A DNA stretch of 64,000 nucleotides from DASPHG01 sp035629775 (GTDB lineage: Bacteria > Actinomycetota > Thermoleophilia > Solirubrobacterales > Thermoleophilaceae), in contig DASPHG010000009.1 of the NCBI GenBank assembly GCA_035629775.1, positions 1-64,000 of the forward strand, given 5' to 3'. Shown here piece after piece: positions 9,295 through 17,323 of this stretch. How positions within the stretch are numbered: the stretch's first letter is position 1; every line of letters starts with the position of its first letter. The notes under the pieces are model-generated. The model searched no databases. It saw only the letters and a list, made by a program, of their open reading frames with translations, and was not told the DNA's origin. Both the position numbers and the translations under genes were made by a program.

Positions 9295-9750
9295 ATGCCC
9301 CTGTGCTTCATCGAGCCCCAGGAAGCCATTCGCGTCGTCGCCGAGTCGGTCGGGCGGGAGGCGCGCAGACAGCTCCTCACCGAGGTGGTCGCGGCGTGGG
9401 TCGACGAGATCCCGGACGACGAGCTGGTCGTTCACTACTCGAAGGCGGTCGACGACCTCGACGACGACGACCTCTCGATGCTCGCCGCGTGGCACGCGTC
9501 GCTCGAGGTCGGCACGCCGATCGCGAACAAGGAGTTCCTCCTCGGCGCCTTCCACGGCCTGGGTGAACACCGCCGGGAGGCGCTCAAGATCGCCGCCGGC
9601 TTCCGCGGCGACGAGGCGTTCGCGCACGGGATCTCCGAGGAGCAGGCGCTCGACACGGTGCTGCCGTGGCTCTCCGAGGACCGCGCGATGGAACTGGCCG
9701 CAGAAGCCCTCGAGCTCTACTGCTGGGACCGCCTCGGGTCCGAGAACTAG
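9295..9750 (+). CDS. Hypothetical acidic protein
   Basis: A 151-residue soluble protein that I do not recognise. It is acidic and helix-rich (DDELVVHYSKAVDDLDDDDLSMLAAWHASLE), with no signal peptide, membrane segment or cysteine cluster; the only cysteines are near the two ends (C4 and C142). It could be an adaptor or small regulatory protein, but no function is claimed. A TACCTT box 6 nt before the ATG suggests a leaderless transcript. The next gene may start inside its 3' end. Confidence 0.75.
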   Translation: MPLCFIEPQEAIRVVAESVGREARRQLLTEVVAAWVDEIPDDELVVHYSKAVDDLDDDDLSMLAAWHASLEVGTPIANKEFLLGAFHGLGEHRREALKIAAGFRGDEAFAHGISEEQALDTVLPWLSEDRAMELAAEALELYCWDRLGSEN

Positions 9751-10217
9751 TCGCGCTCGCGCTCGTCGCGGCGGTCGCCGCCGGCTGCGGCGACGCGACT
9801 GAGCCGAACGCACGCGACGCGCGTCATGCCCGGGTCGAGCGCGTCACCGACGGCGACACGCTCCGGCTGCACTCGCTCGGCCCGGTTCGGCTGATCGGCA
9901 TCGACACGCCGGAGGTCTTCGGCGAGGCGGAGTGCTTCGGGCGCGAGGCGTCGGTGTTCGCCAGCCGGCTCCTGAAGCCGGGGGACCGCGTGCGCTACCG
10001 CGTGGGCGTCGAGGAGCGCGACCGCTACGGGCGCCTCCTCGCCTACGTCTGGCTCGAGGACGGACGGATGCTCAACCGCCTGATGGTCGAGCGGGGCTAC
10101 GCCGAGCCGCTGACGATCCCGCCGAACGTCGATTTCGCCGAAACGTTCCGGCGGGCGGCCCGCGCCGCGCGCCAAGCCGGCATCGGTCTGTGGCGCGCGT
10201 GCCGCGCGGGTGGTTGA
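9666..10217 (+). CDS. Secreted thermonuclease (SNase) family lipoprotein
   Basis: Staphylococcal-nuclease fold enzyme predicted to cut DNA or RNA outside the membrane. The signature VERVTDGDTLRL, VRLIGIDTPE, GREASVFASRLL and RDRYGRLLAYVWL is present. The residues matching SNase Arg35 (VRLIG), Glu43 (DTPE) and Arg87 (YGR) are all there. A hydrophobic stretch ending AAVAAGC looks like a lipobox. The start is uncertain: the only GTG that keeps the frame is at 9666, overlapping the previous gene by 85 bp, while CTG codons at 9720 or 9723 would give a compact lipoprotein signal. The end lies 9 bp before the next gene. Confidence 0.8.
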   Translation: MALRGPRDGTGRRSPRALLLGPPRVRELVALALVAAVAAGCGDATEPNARDARHARVERVTDGDTLRLHSLGPVRLIGIDTPEVFGEAECFGREASVFASRLLKPGDRVRYRVGVEERDRYGRLLAYVWLEDGRMLNRLMVERGYAEPLTIPPNVDFAETFRRAARAARQAGIGLWRACRAGG

Positions 10218-10226
10218 ATCGCGCGC

Positions 10227-11186
10227 ATGACGGCTTCGCTTCCGAAACCCGTGTGTGAGGTGTTCGACCGCTTCATCACCACGGAATACACGACGGTCGA
10301 CAAGCGCGGGCAGCCGATCACGTGGCCGGTGACCCCCTACCACCACCGCGACGAAGGCTGCATCGATGTCACGACCGGGCTCGGCTACCCGAAGAAGGCC
10401 TACGACGCCAAGGCGAACCCGAAGGTCGCGTTGCTCTTCTCGGATCCGACCGGGAGCGGGCTCGACGATCCGCCGATGGTGCTCGTGCAGGGCATCGCCG
10501 ACTTCGACGACCGCGACCTGGACGCGAATCGGAAGCGGTACTGGCAGGAATCGGGCGAGAAGCTGCCGGCGACCAAGGACATGCAGCCGCCGAAGTTCAT
10601 GCGCGGGATGTTCTCCTGGTACTACACGCGCATCTACGTGCACGTCCGGCCCGAGCGCGTATACGTTTGGCCGAACGGCGACGTGAGCGCCGAGCCGGAG
10701 CTGCTCGACTCGCACATGGAGGAGGTCCGCTCCGCCCATGCCGAGGAGCCGACCGTCGCGCTCGACCCGCCCGAGGGCGGGGCGCCCACTTGGGACGGTC
10801 GCATGGACGAGCTGGGTGATCGCTACCCGACCGGAGTGCTCTCGATCGTCGCGCCGGATGGATTCCCCTTCTCGGTCCGCGTCCCGATCGAGGTGAACGC
10901 AGCGGAGCGGGAGGTCCGCTTCGGCGCAGGGGCGGTCGGCGTGCCCGTCCACCCCGGTCGCGCGTGCCTGACGGTCCACGATCACGGACCGAACTTCGAA
11001 TGGCAGCGGAACTTCCAGGTGCGCGGCGATCTCATCGAGCGCGGCGACGAGTGGGTGCTCGTGCCGCACCGACTGGTCGGCGGCTTCGAGCTTCCGCCGG
11101 GTTCGATGCTCGCCCGCTCCCGCCTCAACTTCGCGAAGATGCGGCGCTACCGGAAGATCGCCAAGCGCGAGCTGGCCCGGCGCTGA
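10227..11186 (+). CDS. PPOX-fold FMN/F420-type protein, possibly two split barrels
   Basis: A 319-residue cytoplasmic protein. The first half (EVFDRFITTEYTTVDKRGQPITWPVTP, then KKAYDAKANPKVALLFSDP and VLVQGIADF) is the pyridoxamine-5'-phosphate-oxidase split barrel that binds FMN or F420. The second half (RYPTGVLSIVAPDGFPFSVRVP ... GRACLTVHDHG) looks like a related barrel, so the protein may be an internal duplication. The family reduces or oxidises small substrates, and the substrate cannot be read from sequence. A TTGAAT box lies 7 nt before the ATG. A short CCGCA-GAT-TGCGG hairpin follows the stop. Confidence 0.75.
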   Translation: MTASLPKPVCEVFDRFITTEYTTVDKRGQPITWPVTPYHHRDEGCIDVTTGLGYPKKAYDAKANPKVALLFSDPTGSGLDDPPMVLVQGIADFDDRDLDANRKRYWQESGEKLPATKDMQPPKFMRGMFSWYYTRIYVHVRPERVYVWPNGDVSAEPELLDSHMEEVRSAHAEEPTVALDPPEGGAPTWDGRMDELGDRYPTGVLSIVAPDGFPFSVRVPIEVNAAEREVRFGAGAVGVPVHPGRACLTVHDHGPNFEWQRNFQVRGDLIERGDEWVLVPHRLVGGFELPPGSMLARSRLNFAKMRRYRKIAKRELARR

Positions 11187-11229
11187 CCACAGATTTCCGC
11201 AGATTGCGGGAACGTCGTCCACACGGGGC

Positions 11230-11258
11230 TTGACGGCTCCGCAGACCTGGGCTTAGAT
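11230..11258 (+). promoter_or_regulatory. Near-consensus sigma70 promoter for a putative RNA
   Basis: TTGACG (11230-11235), a 17-bp spacer and TTAGAT (11253-11258). This is one of the best -35/-10 pairs in the window. No open reading frame follows it on this strand. The predicted transcription start near 11265 falls directly in front of the left arm of the long inverted structure described next. Confidence 0.65.
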
Positions 11259-11264
11259 CGATTC

Positions 11265-11385
11265 CAGAGACGCGGCACCGAGCGCATCCAAGAGTGGGTC
11301 ACGAGATGAAGGGCCCACCGCGAGCCCGCAGGACCCCGGTCCAGTGGGAACGCATCTCAAAGAGCGTGACGGGCCGCGTCTCGAT
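11265..11385 (+). ncRNA. Candidate structured small RNA, 6S-like rod
   Basis: A gene-free stretch that can fold end to end. The closing stem pairs 11267-11276 with 11373-11382 (10 perfect bp). Nested inside are 11298-11302 with 11366-11370 (5 bp), 11303-11308 with 11353-11358 (6 bp), 11314-11318 with 11344-11348 (5 bp) and a terminal GGAC/GTCC hairpin near 11331-11342. An asymmetric bubble of about 21 nt (11277-11297) opens on the 5' side. The predicted start sits 2 nt before the closing stem. A long rod closed at its own ends with a large internal bubble resembles 6S RNA, but it is short for that class and I cannot confirm a family. It stops against the 3' end of the opposite HAD gene. Confidence 0.5.
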
Positions 11386-12030
11386 TTATGTGGGCGTTTC
11401 GTCGATTGCGGCGCGGACTTCCCGGATCGCCTGCTCCGCCTCCACGAAGTGGATCGCGTGCATCCCGAGCGACGCCGCCGCCTCGCAGTTGACGTCGACG
11501 TCGTCGACGAAGAGGCACTCGGCCGGCTCGACGCCGCCCAGCCGCTCGAGCGTCAGCTCGTAGATCTCGCGGTCGGGCTTGCGCATTCCCACGAACGCGG
11601 AATCCACCACCACCTCGAAGATCTCGTCGATCTCGGGCAGCTTCGCGCGCCACTGCGGCTCCCACTCGCGCACGTTGTTCGTGAGGAGCGCCATCCGCAT
11701 GCCGGACCGGCGTAGGTCGCGCATGCACTCGATCATCGGCCGGTTCGGGTGGAGGTGCTCGAAGTACACGTCGCGCATCCCGCTCAGGCTCACGCCGGGA
11801 CCCAGCTCGGCCTCGAGCATCCGGAGGAACTCCGCCTCGGTGAGGGTGCCCTTCTCGAGCTCGTACAGCGGGTGGAGGCCGTTGTGCTCCGCGGCGTCCG
11901 CCATCGCCTGGCCCAGCCGCTCGAAGGAGAGTCCGGACTGGCGCTGCCACGCGGCGAACGACTCGAAGAGCGGCGACGTGAGCACGCCGCCGAAATCCGA
12001 GATGACGATCCGGATCGGGGGCACCGTCAT
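11386..12030 (-). CDS. HAD-superfamily hydrolase
   Basis: A 214-residue phosphatase-like protein of the haloacid-dehalogenase IA group. Motif I is ISDFGGVLT at residues 8-16, with the nucleophilic Asp in the 'DFGGVL' variant seen in the soluble-epoxide-hydrolase N-domain type. Motif II is LLTNN, the conserved Lys is in MRKPDREIY, and motif IV is CLFVDDVDVNCEAA. A helical cap lies between motifs I and II. The substrate is unknown. The start overlaps the stop of the upstream gene (ATGA), so it belongs to the FxsA operon. Confidence 0.85.
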   Translation of the reverse strand: MTVPPIRIVISDFGGVLTSPLFESFAAWQRQSGLSFERLGQAMADAAEHNGLHPLYELEKGTLTEAEFLRMLEAELGPGVSLSGMRDVYFEHLHPNRPMIECMRDLRRSGMRMALLTNNVREWEPQWRAKLPEIDEIFEVVVDSAFVGMRKPDREIYELTLERLGGVEPAECLFVDDVDVNCEAAASLGMHAIHFVEAEQAIREVRAAIDETPT

Positions 12031-12746
12031 GCGGCCGCGGGCGCTTCCTCGTCCTGGCGGACCGTCAGCTCGTACAGGCCCGCACCCGCACGGCCCTCCA
12101 TCCGCCAGGTGAACGCTGCGGCGTGGACGGCGAGGCCCTCGAGCTCGAGCGACGTGCCCGCCTGCACGGTCCCGAACAGTCGCCGGGGGTAGTCCTCGCC
12201 CGGAAGCCACAACTCGAGCCCCGAGCTGTGCTGCCGACCGCCGTCGTCGTAGACGGTTGAGATGCGCGCGTCCTCGGGCATGCGGAGCTCGCCGGCCTCC
12301 AGAAGCGCCGCGGTCACCACCTCGGCGCCATGGTTCTCGGTCCCCCGGGGCCGGCGTGCGATCGCCAGCACCGCCAGCTCGGGATCGAACACGGCGGAGA
12401 TGGCGCGAACCAGGTCGAGCTCGCGCCACTCGGGCGGCCGGCGCGTCTCGGCGGCCGTACCGAGACCGGAGAGCTTCCGCTCGCCGATGCGTCCCTCCGC
12501 CGAGCAGACCGTGACCGAGACTCCGCCCAACTCGGCGGTGGCGACAACCGGCGAGAGCTCGAGCTCCACGTCACCCGCCCGCGCGCGCCAGCTATCGCCC
12601 GAACGCTCGATCTCCGCCGCCACCGCTTCGGCGCGCGCCTCGCGGCCCTGGAAGACGAGCGTCAGCCCGGCGCGGACGGTGCCGCTCACCCCTGCCGCCG
12701 GATCGAAGAACGAGAGCGCGACGGGCGTATCGGCGGGCGCGCTCAC
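12027..12746 (-). CDS. Hypothetical beta-rich protein
   Basis: A 239-residue cytoplasmic protein with no signal peptide. It consists of alternating strands such as TVRAGLTLVFQG, GDVELELSPVVATAELGG and GLELWLPGEDYPRRLFG, and ends in AAAFTWRMEGRAGAGLYELTV. That terminal pattern recalls lipocalin-like hydroxyneurosporene-synthase or DUF7064-type proteins, where a similar strand closes the barrel, but the match is weak. It is translationally coupled to both neighbours by 4-bp overlaps. No function is assigned. Confidence 0.7.
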   Translation of the reverse strand: MSAPADTPVALSFFDPAAGVSGTVRAGLTLVFQGREARAEAVAAEIERSGDSWRARAGDVELELSPVVATAELGGVSVTVCSAEGRIGERKLSGLGTAAETRRPPEWRELDLVRAISAVFDPELAVLAIARRPRGTENHGAEVVTAALLEAGELRMPEDARISTVYDDGGRQHSSGLELWLPGEDYPRRLFGTVQAGTSLELEGLAVHAAAFTWRMEGRAGAGLYELTVRQDEEAPAAA

Positions 12747-13240
12747 TGCGGCAGCCGCGGCCTGCGCGGCTCGAGCCGGTTGTCGTCCGCCTCGGTCGCC
12801 GTTCCCTCGACGTCGTAACCACGGGGCCTGGGCCCTTGGTTACGCCTGCGGGTCCCGGCGGTCGCCACTCCGATCACGAAGCGCCCGCCCAGCGCGCGCA
12901 CCACCAGCCGGCGCATGAGTACGCGCGTGGGAGGTATCAGCAGGAGCAGCCCGATCACATCCGTCACGAAGCCCGGCGTGATCAGGAAGGCGCCGCCGAA
13001 GATCACCATCACGCCGTCCAGCACCTCCCGATGCGGGACCCGGCCCGCCGCGAGCGTCTCGCTGAAGCGCCGCCAGACGGCTGTCCCCTGCGACTTGAGC
13101 AGGAGCGAACCCACGATCGAGTCCACCGCGAGGATCAGGATCGTGAGCGGGTAGCCGATCTCCTCGCCCACGCGGAAGATCACGTACAGCTCGAGGAGCG
13201 GGACGACGATGAAGATGACCAGGAGCGCCAGAAGCGGCAT
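12743..13240 (-). CDS. fxsA: FxsA family membrane protein
   Basis: A 165-residue inner-membrane protein. Four hydrophobic segments are visible: LLALLVIFIVVPLLELYVIF, TILILAVDSIVGSLLL, VMVIFGGAFLITPGFVTDVIG and LLLLIPP. The motif GAFLITPGFVTD is diagnostic of FxsA, which in E. coli is linked to relief of F-plasmid exclusion of phage T7. The role in actinobacteria is unclear. The C-terminal 45 residues are polar and basic. It is the first gene of a three-gene operon with the two downstream genes. Confidence 0.9.
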   Translation of the reverse strand: MPLLALLVIFIVVPLLELYVIFRVGEEIGYPLTILILAVDSIVGSLLLKSQGTAVWRRFSETLAAGRVPHREVLDGVMVIFGGAFLITPGFVTDVIGLLLLIPPTRVLMRRLVVRALGGRFVIGVATAGTRRRNQGPRPRGYDVEGTATEADDNRLEPRRPRLPQ

Positions 13241-13262
13241 CCGGCCCAGGCTACCCGCTGGC

Positions 13263-13268
13263 TACCAT
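13263..13268 (+). promoter_or_regulatory. -10 box (TACCAT), leaderless type
   Basis: TACCAT ends 7 nt before the GTG of the SufT-like gene, with no Shine-Dalgarno. It lies in the 35-bp gap to the divergent fxsA gene. Confidence 0.45.
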
Positions 13269-13275
13269 TGGCTCC

Positions 13276-13575
13276 GTGCCGACTCAGGACGACGTCTACG
13301 ACGCACTCTCGAACGTGATCGACCCGGAGCTGGGGCTCGACTTCGTCGAGCTCGGACTCGTCTACGAGGTCGAGGTCGAGGAGCAGGGCGCCGTCCACGT
13401 GACCTTCACGCTCACGTCGCCCGGATGCCCGATCGGCCCGCAGGTCTCCGAGCAGATGAAGGAGTACGTGGGCGAGCTGGAGGGCGTCAACGACGTGCAC
13501 CCGCACATGACGTTCTCGCCGCCCTGGACGCCGGACATGATGAGCGAAGACGCGAAGTTCGCGCTCGGCTACTGA
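13276..13575 (+). CDS. MIP18/PaaD (DUF59) Fe-S assembly protein, SufT-like
   Basis: A 99-residue stand-alone DUF59 domain. DVYDALSNVIDPELGLDFVELGLVYEV is the family opening, and TLTSPGCPIGPQVSEQM carries the conserved reactive Cys near residue 52. Family members (SufT, PaaD, CIAO2) help mature iron-sulfur proteins. There is no suf operon next to it here, so it appears as a solo accessory factor. It reads divergently from fxsA. Confidence 0.9.
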   Translation: MPTQDDVYDALSNVIDPELGLDFVELGLVYEVEVEEQGAVHVTFTLTSPGCPIGPQVSEQMKEYVGELEGVNDVHPHMTFSPPWTPDMMSEDAKFALGY

Positions 13576-13579
13576 GCGA

Positions 13580-14218
13580 TCATTCCGCGACCGCCCACGC
13601 GATGATCGACACGCGTTCGACCGTCATCTGACCGGCCACGCTGTCACACGTGACGCGCACCTCCCGCGTGCCGGCCGGCAGCTCTGCGCCGTGACTCAGC
13701 GCAAGGGTCCCGCGGTCGGCGCCGACCCCTGTGTCGGGCAGGACCTGGTCGAAGGCGCCGCTTGAGTTGCCGCCCAGCGAGAGCGAGCAGCGAAGCTGGT
13801 CGTTGCTACTGCCGTCGGGCGCGGCCATCACGCTGGCGTTGGCCATGATCCGGCCGTCGAAGTCGGTGGTGATCTGGGTGCTCCCGACCTCTGCGGAGGC
13901 GCCCAGCACGATGTCCGGCGTCGCGGAGAACGATGCCGACGCGGTGGGCCCGGGAGGTCCCTGAGGGCCGGTTGCCCCGGCCGGTAGTTCGCCGGGCCCG
14001 AAGTCCTCGCCGTCGAGCGATCCGTTCCGGACATCCGGTCCGCGCACCGCGTTCTTCTTGATCTCGGCCGCGCGAACGGCGTTCTTGCGGATCTGCTTCG
14101 CGCCGACGCTGTCCTTCGACAGCTGCACCGCGGCGTACGCGCCGCCGCCGAGGGCCGCGAAGAGCGCGATCGTCGCGATCACGTTCGAGTACGAGAGCCG
14201 CTGCCGAAGCCTGCGCAT
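13580..14218 (-). CDS. Secreted/anchored protein with collagen-like GPQGPPGP stretch
   Basis: A 212-residue protein starting MRRLRQRLSYSNV, then a single hydrophobic segment (IATIALFAALGGGAYA). This opening recurs in large families of exported proteins in Thermoleophilia. It is followed by repeats AAEIKKNAVRG/AKQIRKNAVR, then ATGPQGPPGPT near residue 110, and a C-terminal beta-rich domain with two cysteines. It is probably anchored outside the membrane with a binding domain; no enzyme motif is visible. The start is fixed by GGAGG 7 nt upstream. A 20-bp perfect palindrome lies 18 nt before the start. Confidence 0.8.
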   Translation of the reverse strand: MRRLRQRLSYSNVIATIALFAALGGGAYAAVQLSKDSVGAKQIRKNAVRAAEIKKNAVRGPDVRNGSLDGEDFGPGELPAGATGPQGPPGPTASASFSATPDIVLGASAEVGSTQITTDFDGRIMANASVMAAPDGSSNDQLRCSLSLGGNSSGAFDQVLPDTGVGADRGTLALSHGAELPAGTREVRVTCDSVAGQMTVERVSIIAWAVAE

Positions 14219-14236
14219 GGGAGTACCTCCGAGTCC

Positions 14237-14256
14237 GAGAGTCGGCGCCGACTCTC
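14237..14256. promoter_or_regulatory. Perfect 20-bp palindrome in a divergent gap
   Basis: GAGAGTCGGC (14237-14246) is followed directly by its reverse complement GCCGACTCTC (14247-14256). It lies in the 136-bp gap between two divergent exported-protein genes, close upstream of the minus-strand one. It is a good candidate operator or 5'-leader hairpin. The rest of the gap shows only a TAGCGATATC stretch near 14308. Confidence 0.45.
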
Positions 14257-14354
14257 TCAGAGGTCCGCGCCGGCCGCAAGACCCCTCTGGCGCCTGGGCG
14301 CTCGTAGCGATATCGTCCCCGCCCGCTAGGGGGGTCCAGCTCGAGGGGGGCAAG

Positions 14355-15845
14355 ATGCGGGCAGTGCAGGGTGTGGTGGTCGGCGTGATCGCGTTCGCGT
14401 GTTCGTCGACCGCGGCCATGGCGGCCGAGATATCGATCGAGGGCGAGCAGCTCACGCGCTCCTCGCAACACATGACGGTCGTCCAGGACGCGAACGCGTC
14501 GGGCGGGCAGGCGCTGAAGCTGCTCAACAACGACCGCGCGTCGTGGACCTTCACGTCGGGCACGCACTTCAAGCGCGTCCTGTTGGCACTGCGCGGGAAC
14601 CAATGCGGCAACCCACCGCAGCCGCATGTGTCCGTCAAGCTCGACGGGACGGCCGCCGCGAACCAGATCTGGTCGTCGAACATCAGCGCGGTCGGCAACT
14701 ACGTGCTCTACGAGGGATTCGTGGAGGTCGCGCCCGGGACGCACACGCTCCACGTCCACATGACGAACGATTTCAACCAGGCGCCGACGCTGCTCAACCC
14801 GGGCTGCAGCCGCGACCTGTTCGTGGACAAGGTCTCGCTGAAGGACATGCCGTCGATGTTCGCGCCCGACAGCTACTTCAACGCCGAGCTGCCGGCCAAC
14901 ACGCTGATCGACGCGAACAGCGCGACATACGTCGAACGGTTGCTGCGGTACCTCGACGGGGCGCCTGGAAGCGGCAACGCGCGGTACGTCAACACGACGA
15001 ACTGGAGCTCGCCGCTCTACGTCGTGCCCCGTCAGCAGGCGACCGTTCCGGTACGGGTCAACAGGTTTCACATGCACACCCCGAACCAGGCGGCGATCGA
15101 CTCGCTCGAGGACGATCAGTGGGCTCACGTACCGCTTCCGAGTGGTGCCGCGTCGTCCGACATGAACGAGGGGGCCGGGTTCGACAAGCATCTCGTCGTT
15201 TACCAGCCCGAGACCGACACGATGTGGGAGTTCTTCTACTTCAACTACGACCTCCAGGGCCGGCCTCAGGCGGTATTCGGCGGCCGGATCAAGAACGTGT
15301 CCCAGAATCCGGGGCACTACACCGACCCGCCGTCAGGGCCCGGAGCGGGCTACGGCGCTACCGCCACGAGCATCCCGATGATGGCCGGCCTCCAGACGAT
15401 CGAGGAGCTGAAGGCAGGGGAGATCGATCACGCCGTTTCGTTCTCGATGCCGAACGTTGACACCGGCTTCTGCAGGTGGCCGGCGCAGCGCACGGACGGC
15501 GGAGCGAATTGGGGGCCGGGGGACCCGCTGCCCGAGGGCATCCGCTTCCGACTGCCGGCCGACCTGAACCTCGATCAGTTCAACCTGAGCGACTACGGCC
15601 GGATGGTCGCCGAGGCCGCCCAGGAGCACGGCATGATCCTGGTGGACGGCGGAGGCAACTTCGCGCTCAGGGGACAGGACCCGCTGGCTGGGCCGAACCC
15701 GTATCCGGAGATATTCGACGGCGAGGTCGCCTACGGAGCCAATGGAGTGCTGAGGAACTTCCCGTTCGACAGGCTCCAGGCGCTGGCCGAGACATTCCCG
15801 CGGCCCGCGCGCTGCACGGAAGGCCCGGAGGTCTGGATCCCTTAG
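14355..15845 (+). CDS. Secreted protein with carbohydrate-binding-like N-domain
   Basis: A 496-residue exported protein. Residues 1-23 (MRAVQGVVVGVIAFACSSTAAMAA) are a signal peptide. Residues 25-170 (AEISIEGEQLTRSS ... RASWTFTSGTHFKRVLLALRGN ... NYVLYEGFVEVAPGTHTLHVHM) resemble CBM36/CBM60-type beta-sandwiches. The rest has the conserved blocks HLVVYQPETDTMWEF, ATATSIPMMAGLQTIEELK, EIDHAVSFSMPN and LPEGIRFRLPADLNL, which I associate with uncharacterised secreted proteins of soil actinobacteria. No catalytic residues can be named. A GAGGGGGG stretch precedes the ATG. Confidence 0.75.
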   Translation: MRAVQGVVVGVIAFACSSTAAMAAEISIEGEQLTRSSQHMTVVQDANASGGQALKLLNNDRASWTFTSGTHFKRVLLALRGNQCGNPPQPHVSVKLDGTAAANQIWSSNISAVGNYVLYEGFVEVAPGTHTLHVHMTNDFNQAPTLLNPGCSRDLFVDKVSLKDMPSMFAPDSYFNAELPANTLIDANSATYVERLLRYLDGAPGSGNARYVNTTNWSSPLYVVPRQQATVPVRVNRFHMHTPNQAAIDSLEDDQWAHVPLPSGAASSDMNEGAGFDKHLVVYQPETDTMWEFFYFNYDLQGRPQAVFGGRIKNVSQNPGHYTDPPSGPGAGYGATATSIPMMAGLQTIEELKAGEIDHAVSFSMPNVDTGFCRWPAQRTDGGANWGPGDPLPEGIRFRLPADLNLDQFNLSDYGRMVAEAAQEHGMILVDGGGNFALRGQDPLAGPNPYPEIFDGEVAYGANGVLRNFPFDRLQALAETFPRPARCTEGPEVWIP

Positions 15846-15849
15846 GGGG

Positions 15850-17304
15850 CTAGCCGGGTGTGGGTGCGCTCGCGGTGGGCTTCGGCTCGGCCGGCTTTTT
15901 GGGCGGCCTGCCGACGCCGGCGGCCTGCATCAGCTCGGCGAGGGCGTCGTCGAGGTAGTCCGCGAACACGTCCAGGTCGGGCATCGCGTCGTAACAGCCG
16001 AGCAGGCCGAAGTCGACGCAGCCGTTGTAGCTCATGATCGCCACCGCGAGCGCGTGGTCCTCGGGCAGGAACGCCATCGGCGCGAGCTCCTGTAGCTCGC
16101 GTCCCAGCAGGTAGAGCGGGAACTGCGGCCCGGGCACGTTCGTGACGATCAGGTTGAAGAGCCGCGTGGAGAAGTTGAGCCTGGATGCCTGCGCGAGCAG
16201 CGTCGGGGGCGCGAAGTCGTTCAGCCCCGAGATCACCTCAGCGCCGAGCGCCTGCTTGGACTGCTTCAGGTGCCCCATGGCCTCCTTGACGATCTCCAGC
16301 CGGTCGATCGGGTCGGTCGCGTAGACCGGGAGCGGACCGCGCATGGCGGCGATCTGGTTGCCCAGCTCGCTCTCGGCCCCCGCGGCCCGGATCGAGACCG
16401 GCACGAGCGCCCGCAGCTCCAGCCCCTCGGTCCGCACGCCGCGCGTCCGCAGCCAGCGCCCGAGTGCGCCGGATACGACGGTCAGCACGACGTCGTTGAC
16501 GGTGCCGCCGAGCGCGTTCTTGATCGACTTGAAGTCATCGAGTGAGCTGCGCACCCACCACACCCGCCGGTGCGGCCCGATCGACACGTTGAGCGGCGTC
16601 TCGGGCGCCGGGTTGAGCCCGGCCCACAGGATCTCCCCGACTCCCTCCGCGGCCTCGCGGGCGGATCGTGCCGTCCCGGTGGGATCGCGCAGGGCCTTGA
16701 GCGCGCTACCCGCGACCTCGGTCGGCGTCTTCAGAAGGCCCTTGACGCCCTCGGCGATCAGCTCCGCCTGGCTCGGCTCCGGCGCAGGCACCCAGTCGTC
16801 CGTGTCCTCGATCTCACGCGGCACCGGCGAGACGTCGAAGAGAACGGTCGCCAGGTCGACCCCCGACACGCCATCGACGAGCGCGTGGTGGGTCTTGTTG
16901 ATCAGCGCGAAGCGGTTGTCCTCGAGCCCCTGCACCAGCCAGACCTCCCAGAGCGGCTTCGACCGGTCGAGGCGCTGGGAGAAGATCCGCCCGGCCAGGA
17001 GGCGCAGCTGCTCGACGTTTCCCGGCGAGGGGAGCGCCGTGTGGCGCACGTGGTAGCCGAGGTTGAACCGCGGGTCGTCGACCCAGAGCGGCCGACCCAT
17101 CTCGAAGCGCGGGAACGTGAGCTTCTGGCGGTAGCGCGGGACCAGGTGCAGCCGCGAGTCGATCTGGGCGAGGAAGTCCTCGCGTGAGGGGGGCGGGCCC
17201 TCGAAGATCATCACTGCCCCCACGTGCATGTGTGAGGAGCGGCCCTCCTGGTGGAGGAACGATGCGTCGACGGAGCTGAGCCGGTCTCTGTGCGCTGTCG
17301 CCAT
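15850..17304 (-). CDS. Wax ester synthase/diacylglycerol acyltransferase (WS/DGAT)
   Basis: A 484-residue acyltransferase that makes wax esters or triacylglycerol from acyl-CoA as storage lipid. The opening RLSSVDASFLHQEGRSSHMHVG is typical, and the catalytic HHxxxDG motif is HHALVDG near residue 137. The C-terminal DUF1298 part is present, with NDVVLTVVSGALGRWL and VTNVPGPQFPLYLLGREL. The length is normal. It overlaps nothing and may be monocistronic. Confidence 0.93.
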   Translation of the reverse strand: MATAHRDRLSSVDASFLHQEGRSSHMHVGAVMIFEGPPPSREDFLAQIDSRLHLVPRYRQKLTFPRFEMGRPLWVDDPRFNLGYHVRHTALPSPGNVEQLRLLAGRIFSQRLDRSKPLWEVWLVQGLEDNRFALINKTHHALVDGVSGVDLATVLFDVSPVPREIEDTDDWVPAPEPSQAELIAEGVKGLLKTPTEVAGSALKALRDPTGTARSAREAAEGVGEILWAGLNPAPETPLNVSIGPHRRVWWVRSSLDDFKSIKNALGGTVNDVVLTVVSGALGRWLRTRGVRTEGLELRALVPVSIRAAGAESELGNQIAAMRGPLPVYATDPIDRLEIVKEAMGHLKQSKQALGAEVISGLNDFAPPTLLAQASRLNFSTRLFNLIVTNVPGPQFPLYLLGRELQELAPMAFLPEDHALAVAIMSYNGCVDFGLLGCYDAMPDLDVFADYLDDALAELMQAAGVGRPPKKPAEPKPTASAPTPG

Positions 17305-17323
17305 GCGCGGAGCCTACTCCCGG

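Noticed and set aside
11198..11211. Hairpin CCGCA-GAT-TGCGG as a terminator of the PPOX-fold gene
   Set aside because: Only 5 bp, a 3-nt loop and no T tract, so I mention it but do not call it.
11265..11385. Signal recognition particle RNA, tmRNA or tRNA at the structured region
   Set aside because: The SRP core (GGUCAGG...AGCAGCC), the tmRNA tag frame and the tRNA cloverleaf with TTCRA loop are all absent. Only the rod-like fold is supported.
13806..15317. A 503-codon minus-strand open frame spanning two exported-protein genes
   Set aside because: It crosses the divergent promoter region and two real genes, with no recognisable domain and biased composition.
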